Shown here piece after piece: positions 10,561 through 22,110 of a DNA stretch of 64,000 bases. The first letter of the stretch is position 1, and each line of letters starts with the position of its first letter. Below the pieces are notes generated by a model. That model worked only from the letters and a program-made list of their open reading frames with translations, ran no database searches and was not told the origin of the DNA. Source of the DNA: Peromyscus leucopus (lineage: Eukaryota; Chordata; Mammalia; Rodentia; Cricetidae); contig NC_051073.1 of NCBI RefSeq assembly GCF_004664715.2, forward strand, positions 66,747,164 through 66,811,163, in the 5' to 3' direction. The translations under genes and the position numbers were made by a program.

Positions 10561-11330
10561 GACTGCATGTGTAGTCTTACAATTCAGCCACTGAAAGTTA
10601 GATTCATCAGACTGGTAGCTCAGGTAGCCTATCTCTTGGGCATTGCCAATGACCAAAGTCAATGGTAAAAGCATCACTAAAATAAGACAAGAGGAAGCAT
10701 CATTTATAGAGGTGCCTTGGGAATCCACTTCAATCGTCTTAATCGTGTGGGGTGGGCTACAGAAGGGAATGCACTGAATGGTTCTAGTGTCACAATTCAG
10801 CCCTTACTTGTTCTTCAACTTTGGCTTCTGTCGTAGACTTTAGAAGATCAAAGTGCTTGACGTCCCAAAGCAATGCATTCTAATATCCCAAACCATGTGT
10901 GATCAGTGACCATACGATTACACAAGTTACCCTTGGGTCCAGACAATGAATTGACATCAATTGTAAATACAGTCATGTCATTTGGATACGTTGCTGTCGT
11001 CATGACATTCACTTGCAAATATGGGCAAGCTGGAGGTGTAGGTTCAATTAAAGTTTCATATGCGTCTCAGAGTCTGTTGAAATATTAATTGATATTCATG
11101 AATTTAGAGTAAAATTCTATAACCATTCATTTCACTATGAACCATCAACTTCATACATAAAATAATTTAATGCTTCTCAAACAATACACAGAGAAATATT
11201 TATTTTGTAGGATTATGAAACTGCACCATTATCACTGACTAAATCATAAAACCCAGGACTCCAAAGAGGCTTCACCTCAATCATCTCTACAAGAAAATAC
11301 AGAAGGCTTCATACCTTGTTTAGCATGCTG
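10561..11330 (-). other. Unassigned, weakly coding-like on minus strand
   Basis: Minus strand 11066-10851 is open for 72 codons, and a second frame is open through 10728-10561 with a hydrophobic stretch (LILVMLLPLTLVIG). Stops separate the segments. I recognise no family, and the lengths are compatible with chance. An old pseudogene is possible but unproven. Confidence 0.25.
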
Positions 11331-11334
11331 CTTT

Positions 11335-11900
11335 TCGTGTTTTATTGCTTTATTATTCTTATATTGTATATATTTTAGTTAAAATATAATCACATCACTT
11401 TCCCCTACCCTTTTCCTCTCTTCATCCCTTTCCAACTCCCTTCCTTCTATGCTTCCCCAAGCTCACTCTCAAATTGATAGCCTGTTCTTTAATTATTATC
11501 ATTACATATGTTATTATTGCTACATGTATGTGTATATATGTATATATACAGACAAATATATGAATTCAACCTGCTGAGTCCATTTTTGTTGTTTGTGGAC
11601 ATATTATTTCAGAGCTGATCACCTTGTGTTGGATATCCAATTAGGGGCTCATCGCTGGGAGTGGACAATTCTTCTCTCAGAAGTCATAAGTTGGCTGTAG
11701 TTCTTTGTCTAAGGGCCCCATAAAATTTACCTCCTTCATAGTTAACATATCTATTGATGTTACCATTGCTCCCAGCATATTCATGTGTCTATTTCTATAA
11801 GAGACTACTTCACAGCAGACTTCCTGGTATTCTGGTTCTTACAGTTTTCCCCACTCTGCTTTGTAATATTACCTGAGCTATTGAGTGCTCAGGTCCTGAA
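11335..11900 (-). repeat. Lx-type L1 3' UTR
   Basis: The plus strand reads ctgctgagtccatttttgtt, tcaccttgtgttggatatcc, aattaggggctcat, gtagttctttgtctaaggg, ttcacagcagacttcctgg. This is the reverse complement of the rodent Lx L1 3' UTR. The T/AT-rich side near 11340 is the tail end. Confidence 0.78.
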
Positions 11901-11959
11901 GCTGCATGGCAGTTGTGTTAACCAGGCTTTACCAGACCTAAGCCAGAACTGTTATTGGT

Positions 11960-11963
<4 letters not shown>

Positions 11964-12009
<46 letters not shown>
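11964..12009. repeat. (CA)n microsatellite
   Basis: About 22 CA units, ending in ACGTACGT. Confidence 0.97.
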
Positions 12010-12011
<2 letters not shown>

Positions 12012-12039
12012 ACGTATATTACATGTACAGTGATATAGC

Positions 12040-12115
12040 AAAGAATTGGTGGAGTTATGATTTGAACCCAGGCTTACAGATCCACAACTCTCTCTCTTGT
12101 GGATAGCACATGCTT
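12040..12115 (-). repeat. MIR-like fragment
   Basis: Contains tgatttgaacccaggcttac, the tRNA-derived box-B side of MIR in reverse orientation, within diverged sequence. Confidence 0.4.
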
Positions 12116-12189
12116 CACTAAGTGTAAGCAAAAAAAACCTATAATTTTATTTAAAATTTTTCTAACTGGGAACTAATCTTACCTATTCA

Positions 12190-12560
12190 CTATATTAGTC
12201 AGCTTCATATTACAGTAATGAGTACCTGGAATAACTCATTTTTCAGAGAACATGGTTATTAACATGATTTATGGAAAGTTTCACTAACAACCAGGCAGAA
12301 CTCTGGTGGGAATATTAGAAAGCACCAGAGGAGGAAGGCGCACAATAAACTGCTCATCTTATGGGCAGGAAACAGAGAGTGAGGGCATGCACTAGGTCCC
12401 ACAACCCTCACGAGGGCGCATCCACAAGGACTTTAGTACCCCCTTCAGACCTTGTCTCCTGAAGATCCCACTTCCCAGTGCAGCCGCCCTGCCTGGAAAC
12501 AAAGTCTTGTACATAAGGGTCTTTGAGGATCATGTACCCAGGTCATAGTACTGATCATTC
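12190..12560 (-). repeat. Ancient MaLR-type LTR
   Basis: Order: tattacagtaatgagtacct, ttatggaaagttt, tgctcatcttatgggcagga, actaggtcccacaaccc, gatcccacttccca. It fits an MST/MLT-like LTR on the minus strand. Diverged. Confidence 0.5.
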
Positions 12561-12564
12561 AAAA

Positions 12565-13075
12565 CAAAACAAATAAAAAAAACTTTACATGTATTCATGG
12601 AATAATATTTTTAAATTTTTTATAGATTCAGCTCACCACTATTTGTGGCTTGAATCAATATTATTATTCTCTCAAGGATTAAAAAAAATCTAACCTTTCC
12701 CAAACAGGGGAAGTGAGGTAGTGAGGTAGGAAAGGGGGTCTGGTGGGCTACAGAGAGTCTTGAAACTGTTTGCTGAAAATACTATTTCATGCAAGGAAAG
12801 GAAGCATCAAACTTCAAACATTGATAGTATAAATGAGTGTGTATCTACATCACAACATGACTGGAAATCTACCACCTAAACAGGCACAGGTCACAAATGA
12901 ATATTCTCAGAATCATCTATCAATCTCTCTAAACCCAAAGATACTTATTGAAGGACAAGCTACCCAAGTCTTAGGTTTCTTTTGTTTTTTAACTCAATGC
13001 TTTCAAGTTATACTCTTTCACTGATCACCATCACATGGTTCTGCCCCAAAGAGTGAGACAAGTACCTCTCTACAA
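12565..13075. other. Unassigned AT-rich DNA
   Basis: No repeat or gene recognised. One 63-codon frame without features. Confidence 0.4.
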
Positions 13076-13081
13076 GACTTC

Positions 13082-13616
13082 TGTAGAATATTATTTTAAG
13101 ATGTGTTACATTTGCATATACTGTGGAACATTTGTTTTAATAATGCAAAGTTGTGTTGCATTTTTTATGTTGCATGTACTTAACTCAATGAAGCTGTGTT
13201 ACTTTGCCTGTCTAAAACACCTGGTGGTCTAATAAAGAGCTGAACAACCAATAACAACGCAGGAGAAAGAATAAGTGGGGCTGGCAGGCAGAAAGAATAA
13301 ATAGAAGGAGAAATCTGGGAGGAAAAGCAGAAAAGCTAGTGGGATCTAGGAGGAGGATATCAGGGCCCAGCCACCCAGCCACCCAGCCACCCAGCCACCT
13401 TGCTACCCAGCCAGCCATGGAGTAAGAATGAAAGTAAGATACACAGAAGTAATAAAAGGAAAAAGCCCAGAGACAAAAGGTAGATGGGATAATTTAAGTT
13501 AAGAAAAGCTGTCAAGAAACAAGTCAAGCTAAGGCCAGGCATTTATAATTAAGAATAAGCCTCCATTGGTGATTTGTTTGGGAGCTGGGTGGCAAAAGCA
13601 AAAGGAAACAAGAACA
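13082..13616 (+). repeat. Solo LTR, cricetid-type ERV family 'A', copy 4
   Basis: Plus-strand copy, beginning TGTAGAATATTATTTTAAG and ending AAGAACA. It carries AATAAAGAGCTGAA and AATAAATAGAAGG. A 5-bp duplication ACTTC flanks it (13077-13081, 13617-13621). Duplicated CAGCCACC units lie inside. Confidence 0.83.
13366..13398. repeat. (CAGCCACC)n short tandem repeat
   Basis: About four 8-bp units within the family-A LTR, an internal expansion absent from the other three copies. Confidence 0.85.
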
Positions 13617-13799
13617 ACTTCTGCCAACCCATGACAAAAAAATTATTTTTAATGTGTTTTTGCTAACTAGGAACTGACAAGTTTTAGAGTAAACAATGTA
13701 CAGAATGCTGTAACTGGTCCCAAAGAGATGGCAAAACTCCGCCCTTTAGAAAACTAGTTGTAACATCCCTGTCTCTATTAGATCCTGCTGGAGTTCCAT

Positions 13800-13930
13800 A
13801 AAGCACTCTCATAGAGCATTCAAGCCTCATAACAACCCAGGGACTTAGGTGTGAGCAGTTCCAGGTGGTAAGCAAAAGAAGAAATGGAAATGGAAAGGGT
13901 CTTTCCCATTATCACACAGCATTTACAATG
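13800..13930 (-). repeat. MIR SINE
   Basis: Reads cctcataacaaccca, agaaatggaaatgg, cattatcacacagc, the reverse complement of the MIR core and 3' half. Confidence 0.55.
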
Positions 13931-13939
13931 CAAGTGTAG

Positions 13940-15070
13940 CCTATTATGCACTGTGCATAGTACCTATAATTAGACACAAAAACCAAGGCAGGCAGACACT
14001 TCAGATCTGGGTCACTGATGGAGGGGATCAGCAGAAAGAACAACACTCTGGCAGAAGCTTATCTCAAGAATGACAAAACGGGATGGAAAGAATCCTGTAA
14101 TTAATTCTTGTTTCTAACAATTCTTCATTCTACATAAGGACATGAAAAAGCCCTTGGAATAAGCTTTAAGCCCTTGGAAATCCACATCAGGGTGGGCATG
14201 TTTTCTCACTTTCTCTTAGATAAGAAGAATATATAACACATGTGTAAATATCAAAATCTACATATATAAATGTTTAATTTAATTTTAATATATGAACAAC
14301 ATCTGCATACAGAATTATGTGTAAATGAATGATGCCCATGTTAATGTCTGCTAACAACTAAAATGCCCTGTGTATTGAGTATGCTTTACACTAATCTTAA
14401 TACTGGTGGGATTAATCCACCGAGCCATTTACTGTCAAGAGATACACTCCTATTATTTACTAATGAAAAAAATCCCATTTGCCACAAATATATAAGAAAA
14501 GCTACCCATTTTTCAGTGTGTCTAGATAACTATTACCAGGGAGCCTTATTGTAGTGACTACTCTCCTGTGCATAAAATGCACATTAAAATTGAAAATTGA
14601 AAAGCAAAGATTTGTTGACATTTCCACATTTCAGGATTGGAGCAATAGTCTATAATTTGGTTGTAAAAGGAAGACAGAGGTAGAAATAACTTTAGCAACA
14701 GAAATAGAAGTCCCCCAATCCAAACCATGCTTTCCTTTTTATTCTGTCCTAAAGATGGAGTGGTATTTTAACACTCGGAAGCTGGCTCTCTGTCTACACC
14801 AGTTATACACTGACCCTGGGTTAAAAGACACTTTAACTCCAACAGGAAACTATTAGAAACCGAACAGGAACTTGAAAGAAAAAAAATTAGTTTGTTTCAT
14901 TTTGCTTACATGTTTCCTATATTGACATGACTGTTTAAATTTTTATTAGAATTAGCCAAATTTCCTTTTCCCCCATATATATTGGACCAAATATTTAGTT
15001 CCCAAGAAAAATAGTATTATATCAACATTAGCTATCCTATGATCAAATGATTCCATGTACATTAAAATGT
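13940..15070. other. Unassigned AT-rich DNA
   Basis: No repeat or gene recognised; short open frames only. Confidence 0.4.
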
Positions 15071-15072
15071 GT

Positions 15073-15394
15073 AGAGCAGGGGAGATGTCTCAGTCAGCTA
15101 AGGTCCTGCCACACAAGCCCAAGGACCTGAGTTTGGATCCCCCAAATCCACATAAAAAGCCAGGTGTGGTGGTGTATGATTGCAACCTGCTCCAGCCTTG
15201 GGGATGAGGGTGGAGACAGAATACCTGAAGCTCTTTGGTCAGTCTAGCCAAATCAGTGAGGCTTAAGCTCAGTCAGAGACCCTAACTCAGAAAAGACAGG
15301 TAGAGGAAAGACATCAAACATCAACCTTGGGCCTCCACATGCATGGATACACATATACATGTATGCCCACACATACAGGAGCACGTACTATACA

Positions 15395-15398
<4 letters not shown>
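15073..15398 (+). repeat. B4-type SINE (ID-B1 composite)
   Basis: Head ggggagatgtctcagtcagc, box-B-like gagtttggatccccc, then B1-derived aagccaggtgtggtggt, cagagaccctaactcag and gggcctccacatgcatgg. The CA microsatellite at its 3' side probably grew from its tail. Confidence 0.82.

Positions 15399-15438
<40 letters not shown>
15399..15438. repeat. (CA)n microsatellite
   Basis: About 20 CA units at the 3' end of the B4 element. Confidence 0.95.
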
Positions 15439-16009
15439 TAAATTGAAATTGAAATATATATATGTAAATATTTTTATAGAGAAAGATTTTTTTATATAAG
15501 TAATAGGCCCACAGTATTATGAAGGCTAGCTTCTCAGATCTGTAGTAGCAAAGATGGAGAGCCAAGAGAGTTGATGGAGTAAATCCCAGTCTGTAAACCA
15601 GCAGGAGTAAGACCCCAGAAGAACTGATCTTTCTGTTCAAGACCAAGGACAATAAAAACGACTTCTGTCCAACGCCCACAGTTCAGTTCTCTCAGATTGC
15701 TGAGGATCAGCATTCCGATTGTGTTTAGGCCGCAACTGATTGGAAGAGGCCTGCTCAAATTAAGGAAGGTGACTTGTATCAATCAATTCACCAATTCTGT
15801 TATTCATCACACCCAGAGATACCTCCACAGACATACCTGGAGTGATGTTTGACTAAATATCTGGGCACCCTGTGGTCTAATTAGGTCAACGTAGAAAAAT
15901 CAGCCATCACTGATATGAAGCACTTCATGGTAATTTCATGATTAGAAGTTATTTCATTGCTAATTCTTCACCTTAATGCTAACAACCAGTGCACAGCATG
16001 GTCCTTCAT

Positions 16010-16123
16010 CATCCTTCCTCTCTCTCTCCCTCTCTCCCTCTCTCCCTCTCCCCCTCTCTCCCTCTCTCCCTCTCTCTCTCTCTTCTTTCTTTTTTTTTCT
16101 TCTCTGTCTCTCTCTCTCTCTCT

Positions 16124-16188
<65 letters not shown>
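16010..16188. repeat. Polypyrimidine (CT)n / (CTCTCCC)n tract
   Basis: About 180 bases almost purely pyrimidine on plus: variable CCTCTCTC units, a T-rich core near 16084-16100, then about 26 uninterrupted CT units. Long open frames in all phases here are composition artefacts. Confidence 0.97.
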
Positions 16189-16189
<1 letters not shown>

Positions 16190-16190
<1 letters not shown>

Positions 16191-16845
16191 ACACATGTAT
16201 GCGCACACATGTGAGACTGTCTCCAAGGCAAGTTACTTGTAATTGGAGAGAGAAGACATCTACAGTGCCAAATTAACACCAAGTTCTGAGTTAAATAGGG
16301 CTGGTGAGAGAACACCCCTGAAGCCTTTCCAGGTTGGACCTCTACTGGCTTTCTGGCTCTGCTTCCACACCATGGATGGAAGTTCCAAGAAGCCTGGCAG
16401 ATCGTTGGGCATTCAGTGAGGCAGAGTGACAGGGACGACGCATGTTATTTTATTGTTTCCAATAATACAGAATGTCAACAATGTAGCTAATTCTACTTGG
16501 CATTGCAATGAAAACTGCTCATGTAAGACTGGACATGTTTCAGAATGCAGGGAGCATGTGAACTGGTGAGGGAGGGCACAGTCCAGTGGTAAAGGGAAGT
16601 CACCTCCTAAACACAAACCCCAGGAAGTTACAGACAGATCCTGCAGCTGATTCAAAGCCCACAGAGACCAGCCCACTACAGTCCCTGCATGCTGGGATCA
16701 AAGAGCTTGTGGATCTGAATGGTGACTGGTAGAATGCTGCATAAACCTTCTACTTGTTAAACACACGTTCAGTAACAAATCCACAAATCCACCCATGACT
16801 CCTCAAAAACTGTGCACTGATTATACTAAAGAACGTTTTGTGAGT
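16190..16845. other. Unassigned DNA
   Basis: No repeat or gene recognised. Confidence 0.4.
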
Positions 16846-16962
16846 GTGTGGACGAAGAAATACTGGCTCAGAGAGAATCCCTGACTTATTCAAGGCCAGG
16901 CATCTAGTGGTGAGAACATCAGGATTGAGCTGGGAGCCTGACTCCAAAGCCTGTGCCAAAAC
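16845..16962 (-). repeat. MIR SINE
   Basis: Order gaaatactggctcagagaga, cttattcaaggccagg, atctagtggtgag, ttgagctgggagcctgactc, caaagcctgtgcc is a reverse-strand MIR. Confidence 0.65.
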
Positions 16963-16964
16963 AA

Positions 16965-19900
16965 GTAAGAACAGATAAAAAATACACGAAGATTCAACAC
17001 CCCACTAGAGTCCGAGAACCACAGTCAGACTTCGTTCTATGTCACCCCCTCCCAGACTTGGGACCATTTTGGAAGGAGGGGTCGACTGAATGTGAACAAC
17101 AGAGGAAGGGGTGGGGGACTGAATATCATTCTCTCCTGAGATAAAAGCCTCCACCTGGCAGGGAAGCTCTGGAAGACACAGGGTGTTAGAAAGGAAGTAG
17201 AATATTAGAATGTTCTAAAGGCTGGTAGAGCATCTCATCCTGCAGGGAAGCTCCTTAAATTTAAAAGGGAAACAACTCAAAGGCTTCAGAAAAGTCCATG
17301 AAGCTGACTAGACACGTAACGTCCCTCCCTCCCCAAGCTGCAAGGACTGCTGAGAAACACCGAGCTATGCAGAGGAGGCTCAGACAGGCTGGGTTTCCTG
17401 GGGAAGGCTCAGACCAACTGAGCTTCTGGGAAAGGGCACCTTCCAGCCTGTTGAGTGGCCTGCAGGCTGTGCAGTGTGTTCCTCCAGGTTCCCAGCTTTG
17501 TGAGCTGCCACCCATTTTGGAGTGGGGTTGGGTGACGCAGGGTTTTTGAGTCATTTCTGCTCCTGTAAGGAATGCCTCCCAGGAATTTCTCACAGAAATG
17601 TAAGTAATGCCACTAAAACTCACTGGATCACCAAGATGGACTTGGGTGGTATCCGTACTTTGATTTGTTGTTGGTTCTCTATTTGGAGAGAGTAGATGTT
17701 TGTTTGTTCATGACTCCCCAGAAATAGTGCCACACAACACAGCACCACGTCTTTGTTTCCTTGTGGATACTGGGGATACAGAATCAGGGATTCATGCCTG
17801 CATGACAATCCTAACTGATGCATCTCACTAGACCCATATTTCTGAAGAACACTTGGATTATGTTCATAATATAGTAATATACATTTAATTGATATAAATT
17901 AATTTTAAAATTAATAAAAAATATAGTAAAAATGTATCCAATTAAAAATATCCAGATCATTCAGGTTTAGGTTATAGTTCATAACCCAACAAAGGTACTT
18001 ACTGTGTTGAAGATTCAGTGGCTGCTTTGGTTTGGGGCAGGTAAAACAACCCATTAACTCAGTCATCACAAACGTACCAAGGCACCCTGCAAATATCAGC
18101 AACTAGACAAACGGATCGCTCAGAGTACTTCTTTATTCCTAGCTGCTTTTGCTTTGAAGCCATGTCCACCCAACCCCACCCTTGACATCCATAGCTTCAA
18201 TTAACTTGTTTTCTCTGACATTTATTTCTTGGATTTCTTGTGCCGATTCTGTCTTGGTCCCTTTAGACTGAGAAGAAAATAAGAGTTCCTGCCCTAGATT
18301 CCACCTCATGGGAGGCGTAGCCCCTGTTTTCAGTCGTTGCATTTTAGAATTCCTCGTTTGCATTATTTTCTTTTCCTTTAGGCAGATGTGTTATTATAGG
18401 GCTATGATCTTGGAAATCACATCTGGACTCAAAGTCTAATGTTTTTGCACTTTACAGCTTAGATGCCATATTTCATTTGGAAAACGATGTTTCTATTTCT
18501 AAAACTACCACATGAGAGGCTCAAATGAAGAACATAAAATATTTTAAGTGCTTTATAAACTACAAGGGCGTTGTTAACTACTCCATAGTGAGATAAAAGA
18601 TGACTTATAAAAGGGTCAGGAGGTAATGGGGGACTGTAATCTCCCTTGTCTGAAATAGGAATCCATTTGTCCTAATATATGTTTCTTGAATCAAACCCTA
18701 GTAGGAGACCCTTAAATAGAGATCACAATCTCTCCATTCAGAAAACTTAAAATTTGGTCACTTTTGTTCTTATAGTTATTTATCATGAATTTTTAACATC
18801 TGGGATTAAACATATTAATATGAAAGTTATAAATTGTCTGGAGGAAAATTGGGCTGGTACAGACAATTGCTTGCATGTGAAACACATTTTTCTTGTTATT
18901 TAGGAAACATGCTTGCACAGAAGCCTTTTGTGTCTGTGAGGACACGAAGCAAAGAGCTGGTCCCTCCGTAGAGCCGAGTAAGTGCACTTTCCCAGCAAAC
19001 GTGAAATGGTTCCTCTTTGTACGTTAATTGGGACATCTCATGCCTGGCAAACTCACACCAGGCCTGAAGATAAGAAATCGGTTTCCCTTGACAAATGGGG
19101 ATGTTTGAAGTGGTCAGCTGCTGCTCTTGAGTGCTTGATTGCCAAGGAAGGCCCTGCCATACTCCCACAAAGCAAACTGCAACCCTTCAGAAACCAAGAA
19201 AGTCCTCAGGATTAACATCTGAGCACTCTGTAAGACATGAAGCCAAAGGGAAAGGATTGATTCAACCGGGAACCAAAATGCTGTCTAATTATCCTGTCTG
19301 ATAGAAAGCCATACAGCAATTAAAAGATTGATCAGGTACATGTTGTACACACTCCCACCCAGTCCAGAGCTAACCTGTCATCTGACGCTTGGTCCAGAGC
19401 CTTGGTTCACTCCAAATCCCTTTTACACATCTCTTCAGGCAATTTGATTCATCATAAGGGCTGTACCATTGCCAACATTTCCCTGAGCGTTTGCCTTATT
19501 CCTACGATGAAATTAACTCAGTCGTAATAAATGCCTGCTTGAGCTAGCTCTGCTTGCCTGTGTTTGTTGACCTGGAAGCGGCTCTCTGGTGGGATGGTGT
19601 CTCTATGTGTTGTGCCCCATTCTACATGCCCTTGGGCTGGACTAGGTAGTAGACGACGTAGGGCACTGTCTCACAGGTCTTACAGATGTAAAGAGTAGCC
19701 ACCAAGCAATTCTGTCTCTTATGTCAACTCCAGCAATTGGAGCTGCTTGAAAATTATAGTGGGGATGACGATACCGGCTCCAGACTTGGCAGGTGAAAGT
19801 GCTGTGACTGAGTCCCGAGGCATTTGTGAGCAGAGAAAAGCTGTACCTGTCCCACACAGTGGCTCCCCTTGTAGTGCCCTGACATTGAGTGTTGCAAAGC

Positions 19901-21115
19901 CAACTGCCCGGAGAAGCAGCAGCAGCAGGATTCTTCACAGCTTGGGGTTCATAAGCAATGAAGAGCAAGATTTACCTTGTGGGACATCTACATAACATCT
20001 TGTCCTTTTACTTCTACATAGTATTCTTTTTACTCCAACCCATCTCTGCCCATGGGGTAGCTGTCAATTTTAACTTCCATTTGTAGCAGAGAGATTAGAG
20101 GTTAGCCCATGAAATGCTAGCCCAAGGGTACTTGTGGGTCACAAATGACAGACTTACAACCCACACCAGATTCTCTTTTTTTCCTGAGCTAGTGGGGTCA
20201 TATGTCAGTCAAACCTTGTGTTTCCCTGAGAGCCTGGGGTGAAGCTGAAAGCCTGGACTGGATTAGTACAGCCTCTGAAGCATGTCCTGACCCCGGAAGA
20301 CACATCACAGATACTCAGATCCAGTTCTAGCATCCTCCTCTCGGTCCAGGCAGTTCTCTTTCTTGAGCATCAGAGAGGCCATTGCATCACACAGACTCAC
20401 AGAGGCAGAGTTTTTGCTAAGTAAATTCTAATTTACTTTATTTAGAGCAACTCATCTAGCTTCATTTGGAAATCGATGCTAATCCAACTGTCCCTTCTAA
20501 TTCTGCAAGCAAAAGGAGTGAGTGCCTCTCTGCTCCTTGCCTCCTGCAGCAGAGGCAACAGGGTAGCTGTTTCACAGAGAATCGATTTCTTTCTTGAGGG
20601 CAAAAGGCTAAGTTCCTACTCAAGGATTTTTGCCACTGGCTCTAATTAGGACATGCATATATACCTGTGCAAATGAAGCACAGAATTTCAACGATTTCGG
20701 AAGGAACTTGTGTAAAATAAACTCCCCTCACAATTTTGTGTGTTTCCCACCCAAAACTTTCTGTTTCAACACAAAGAGGATAATTGAGAATTTCTTTCTT
20801 CCCCGAGTTTAGAATCATATATAGGATGATAACCCACACCTGTACTAGGAATTTATAATGTGAGCGGCGATTCTGCCTCTGGTAAATCTCAGTCTCAGAT
20901 GAGTGGAGAGAAGCAATGAGTGACTTGTCATGCTCCAGAGAGCTAAAAACAGCCCAGGTAAAAGTTGGCTCCAGCCATCTGGATATCTTATCTCCCATTC
21001 CACTTTAGACCCTCTCAATGTAAATGCTATCCTATAGGTGTTATTTTGCTCCACGATATGTAAACTCACTTCATCCCAATGCTTCAGTTAAGAATGTATT
21101 GAGTTCACTACTCTA
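16965..21115. other. Repeat-poor unassigned block
   Basis: About 4.1 kb in which I recognise no SINE, LINE or LTR. Open frames up to 120 codons (minus, 17261-17623) have no visible domains. It is one of the two least repeat-dense stretches in the window. Confidence 0.45.
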
Positions 21116-21117
21116 AT

Positions 21118-21500
21118 TCAAATATTTGTTATCCGCTGTGGGCCTGCCGTGTGTTATTCCACAGAGGAGTAATAGAAGGTCCTTCTCTATTAGCATTTAT
21201 ATGATTGGCTGGAAAGAAGTAATCAATGAATGATAGGTCATGGATACTTGATGGCATTGGAGTCTGTAGGTATGAAATATTCAGTGTGGTAGATACAAAA
21301 AGCTACTTTGAAAGAAAAATAGGTGTCATAAGAGTTGAGACCTGAGTGGCCAAGAATGAGCTCTCAGGGGATGCTGGTGAGGATCACTCCAGTGCTGATG
21401 TGGGAGAGAGCTAGTCAAGGAATAACAAGAAGACCTTTCATAGCAACTGAGTGAGCATAGGAGAGAAAAGTCAGCAGGAGCTATAACAAAAGGGGTCTGA
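21118..21500 (+). repeat. L2-like LINE fragment
   Basis: Contains aaatatttgttatc, tggctggaaagaagtaatca, atgaatgataggtca, then gttgagacctgagtggccaa; the order resembles an L2 3' end. Low identity. Confidence 0.35.
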
Positions 21501-21944
21501 AAGCCATCTAGTTAGAAGTGTGCTGTAGGTTCAGTGTATTATAGGTTCACTTTGCAATGTCAAATTTCAAATGTTAATTTCCACAGGATGCTAGTTTGGT
21601 CTAATGTATCCGAAATTTTGGAGATGTCCAAGGTTTGCTGATGAACTCACAAAATAGAAGGCTCCATGTGAAGGCCCTAGATCAGGCCTATTTCCCAACG
21701 TTCAAAGGCAGAAATGGCAAAACACACACCGAACAAGGAAGCCAGTTCAGCATCATGAGAATGCCTATGAGTATACTATGTTTATTTTCTGGACAAGACA
21801 CAGAAATTCACTTATTGTGGGAAGTATGATATTGTTTGGGTCTACCTGGAAAGTGATTCTACGGCTTTGGAGACTTTTTGGCTCAGGTTCAAAACAGGTA
21901 GTCTATAGGATCTATAGACGAGAGTATAATCGATTTCTTAATGT

Positions 21945-22110
21945 TTTCATTGTTTCTAATGATATGTGTGTGTGACTGCAGAGGCTAGAATTTGGCCCTG
22001 GATCCCACGGAGCTAGAATTACAGGTAGTTGTGAATCACCAGCCATGGGTTCTGGGAACCAAACTCAAGTCGTTTGCAAAGGCCGTCACTCCAGTCCTCT
22101 ATAGAAGTAA
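21945..22110 (-). repeat. B3/B2-group SINE, diverged
   Basis: Reverse-strand match: ccatgggttctgggaaccaa, actcaagtcgtttgcaaag, gccgtcactccag. The tail side is TGTGTGTG near 21965. Confidence 0.55.

Noticed and set aside
15957..16315. Several overlapping long open frames on both strands
   Set aside because: They are translations of the CT/GA tract (Ser-Leu or Arg-Glu repeats) and appear in every phase.
17261..17623. 120-codon minus-strand frame
   Set aside because: No recognisable family, no repeat in composition, and an antiparallel frame of similar length overlaps it; compatible with chance in 64 kb.
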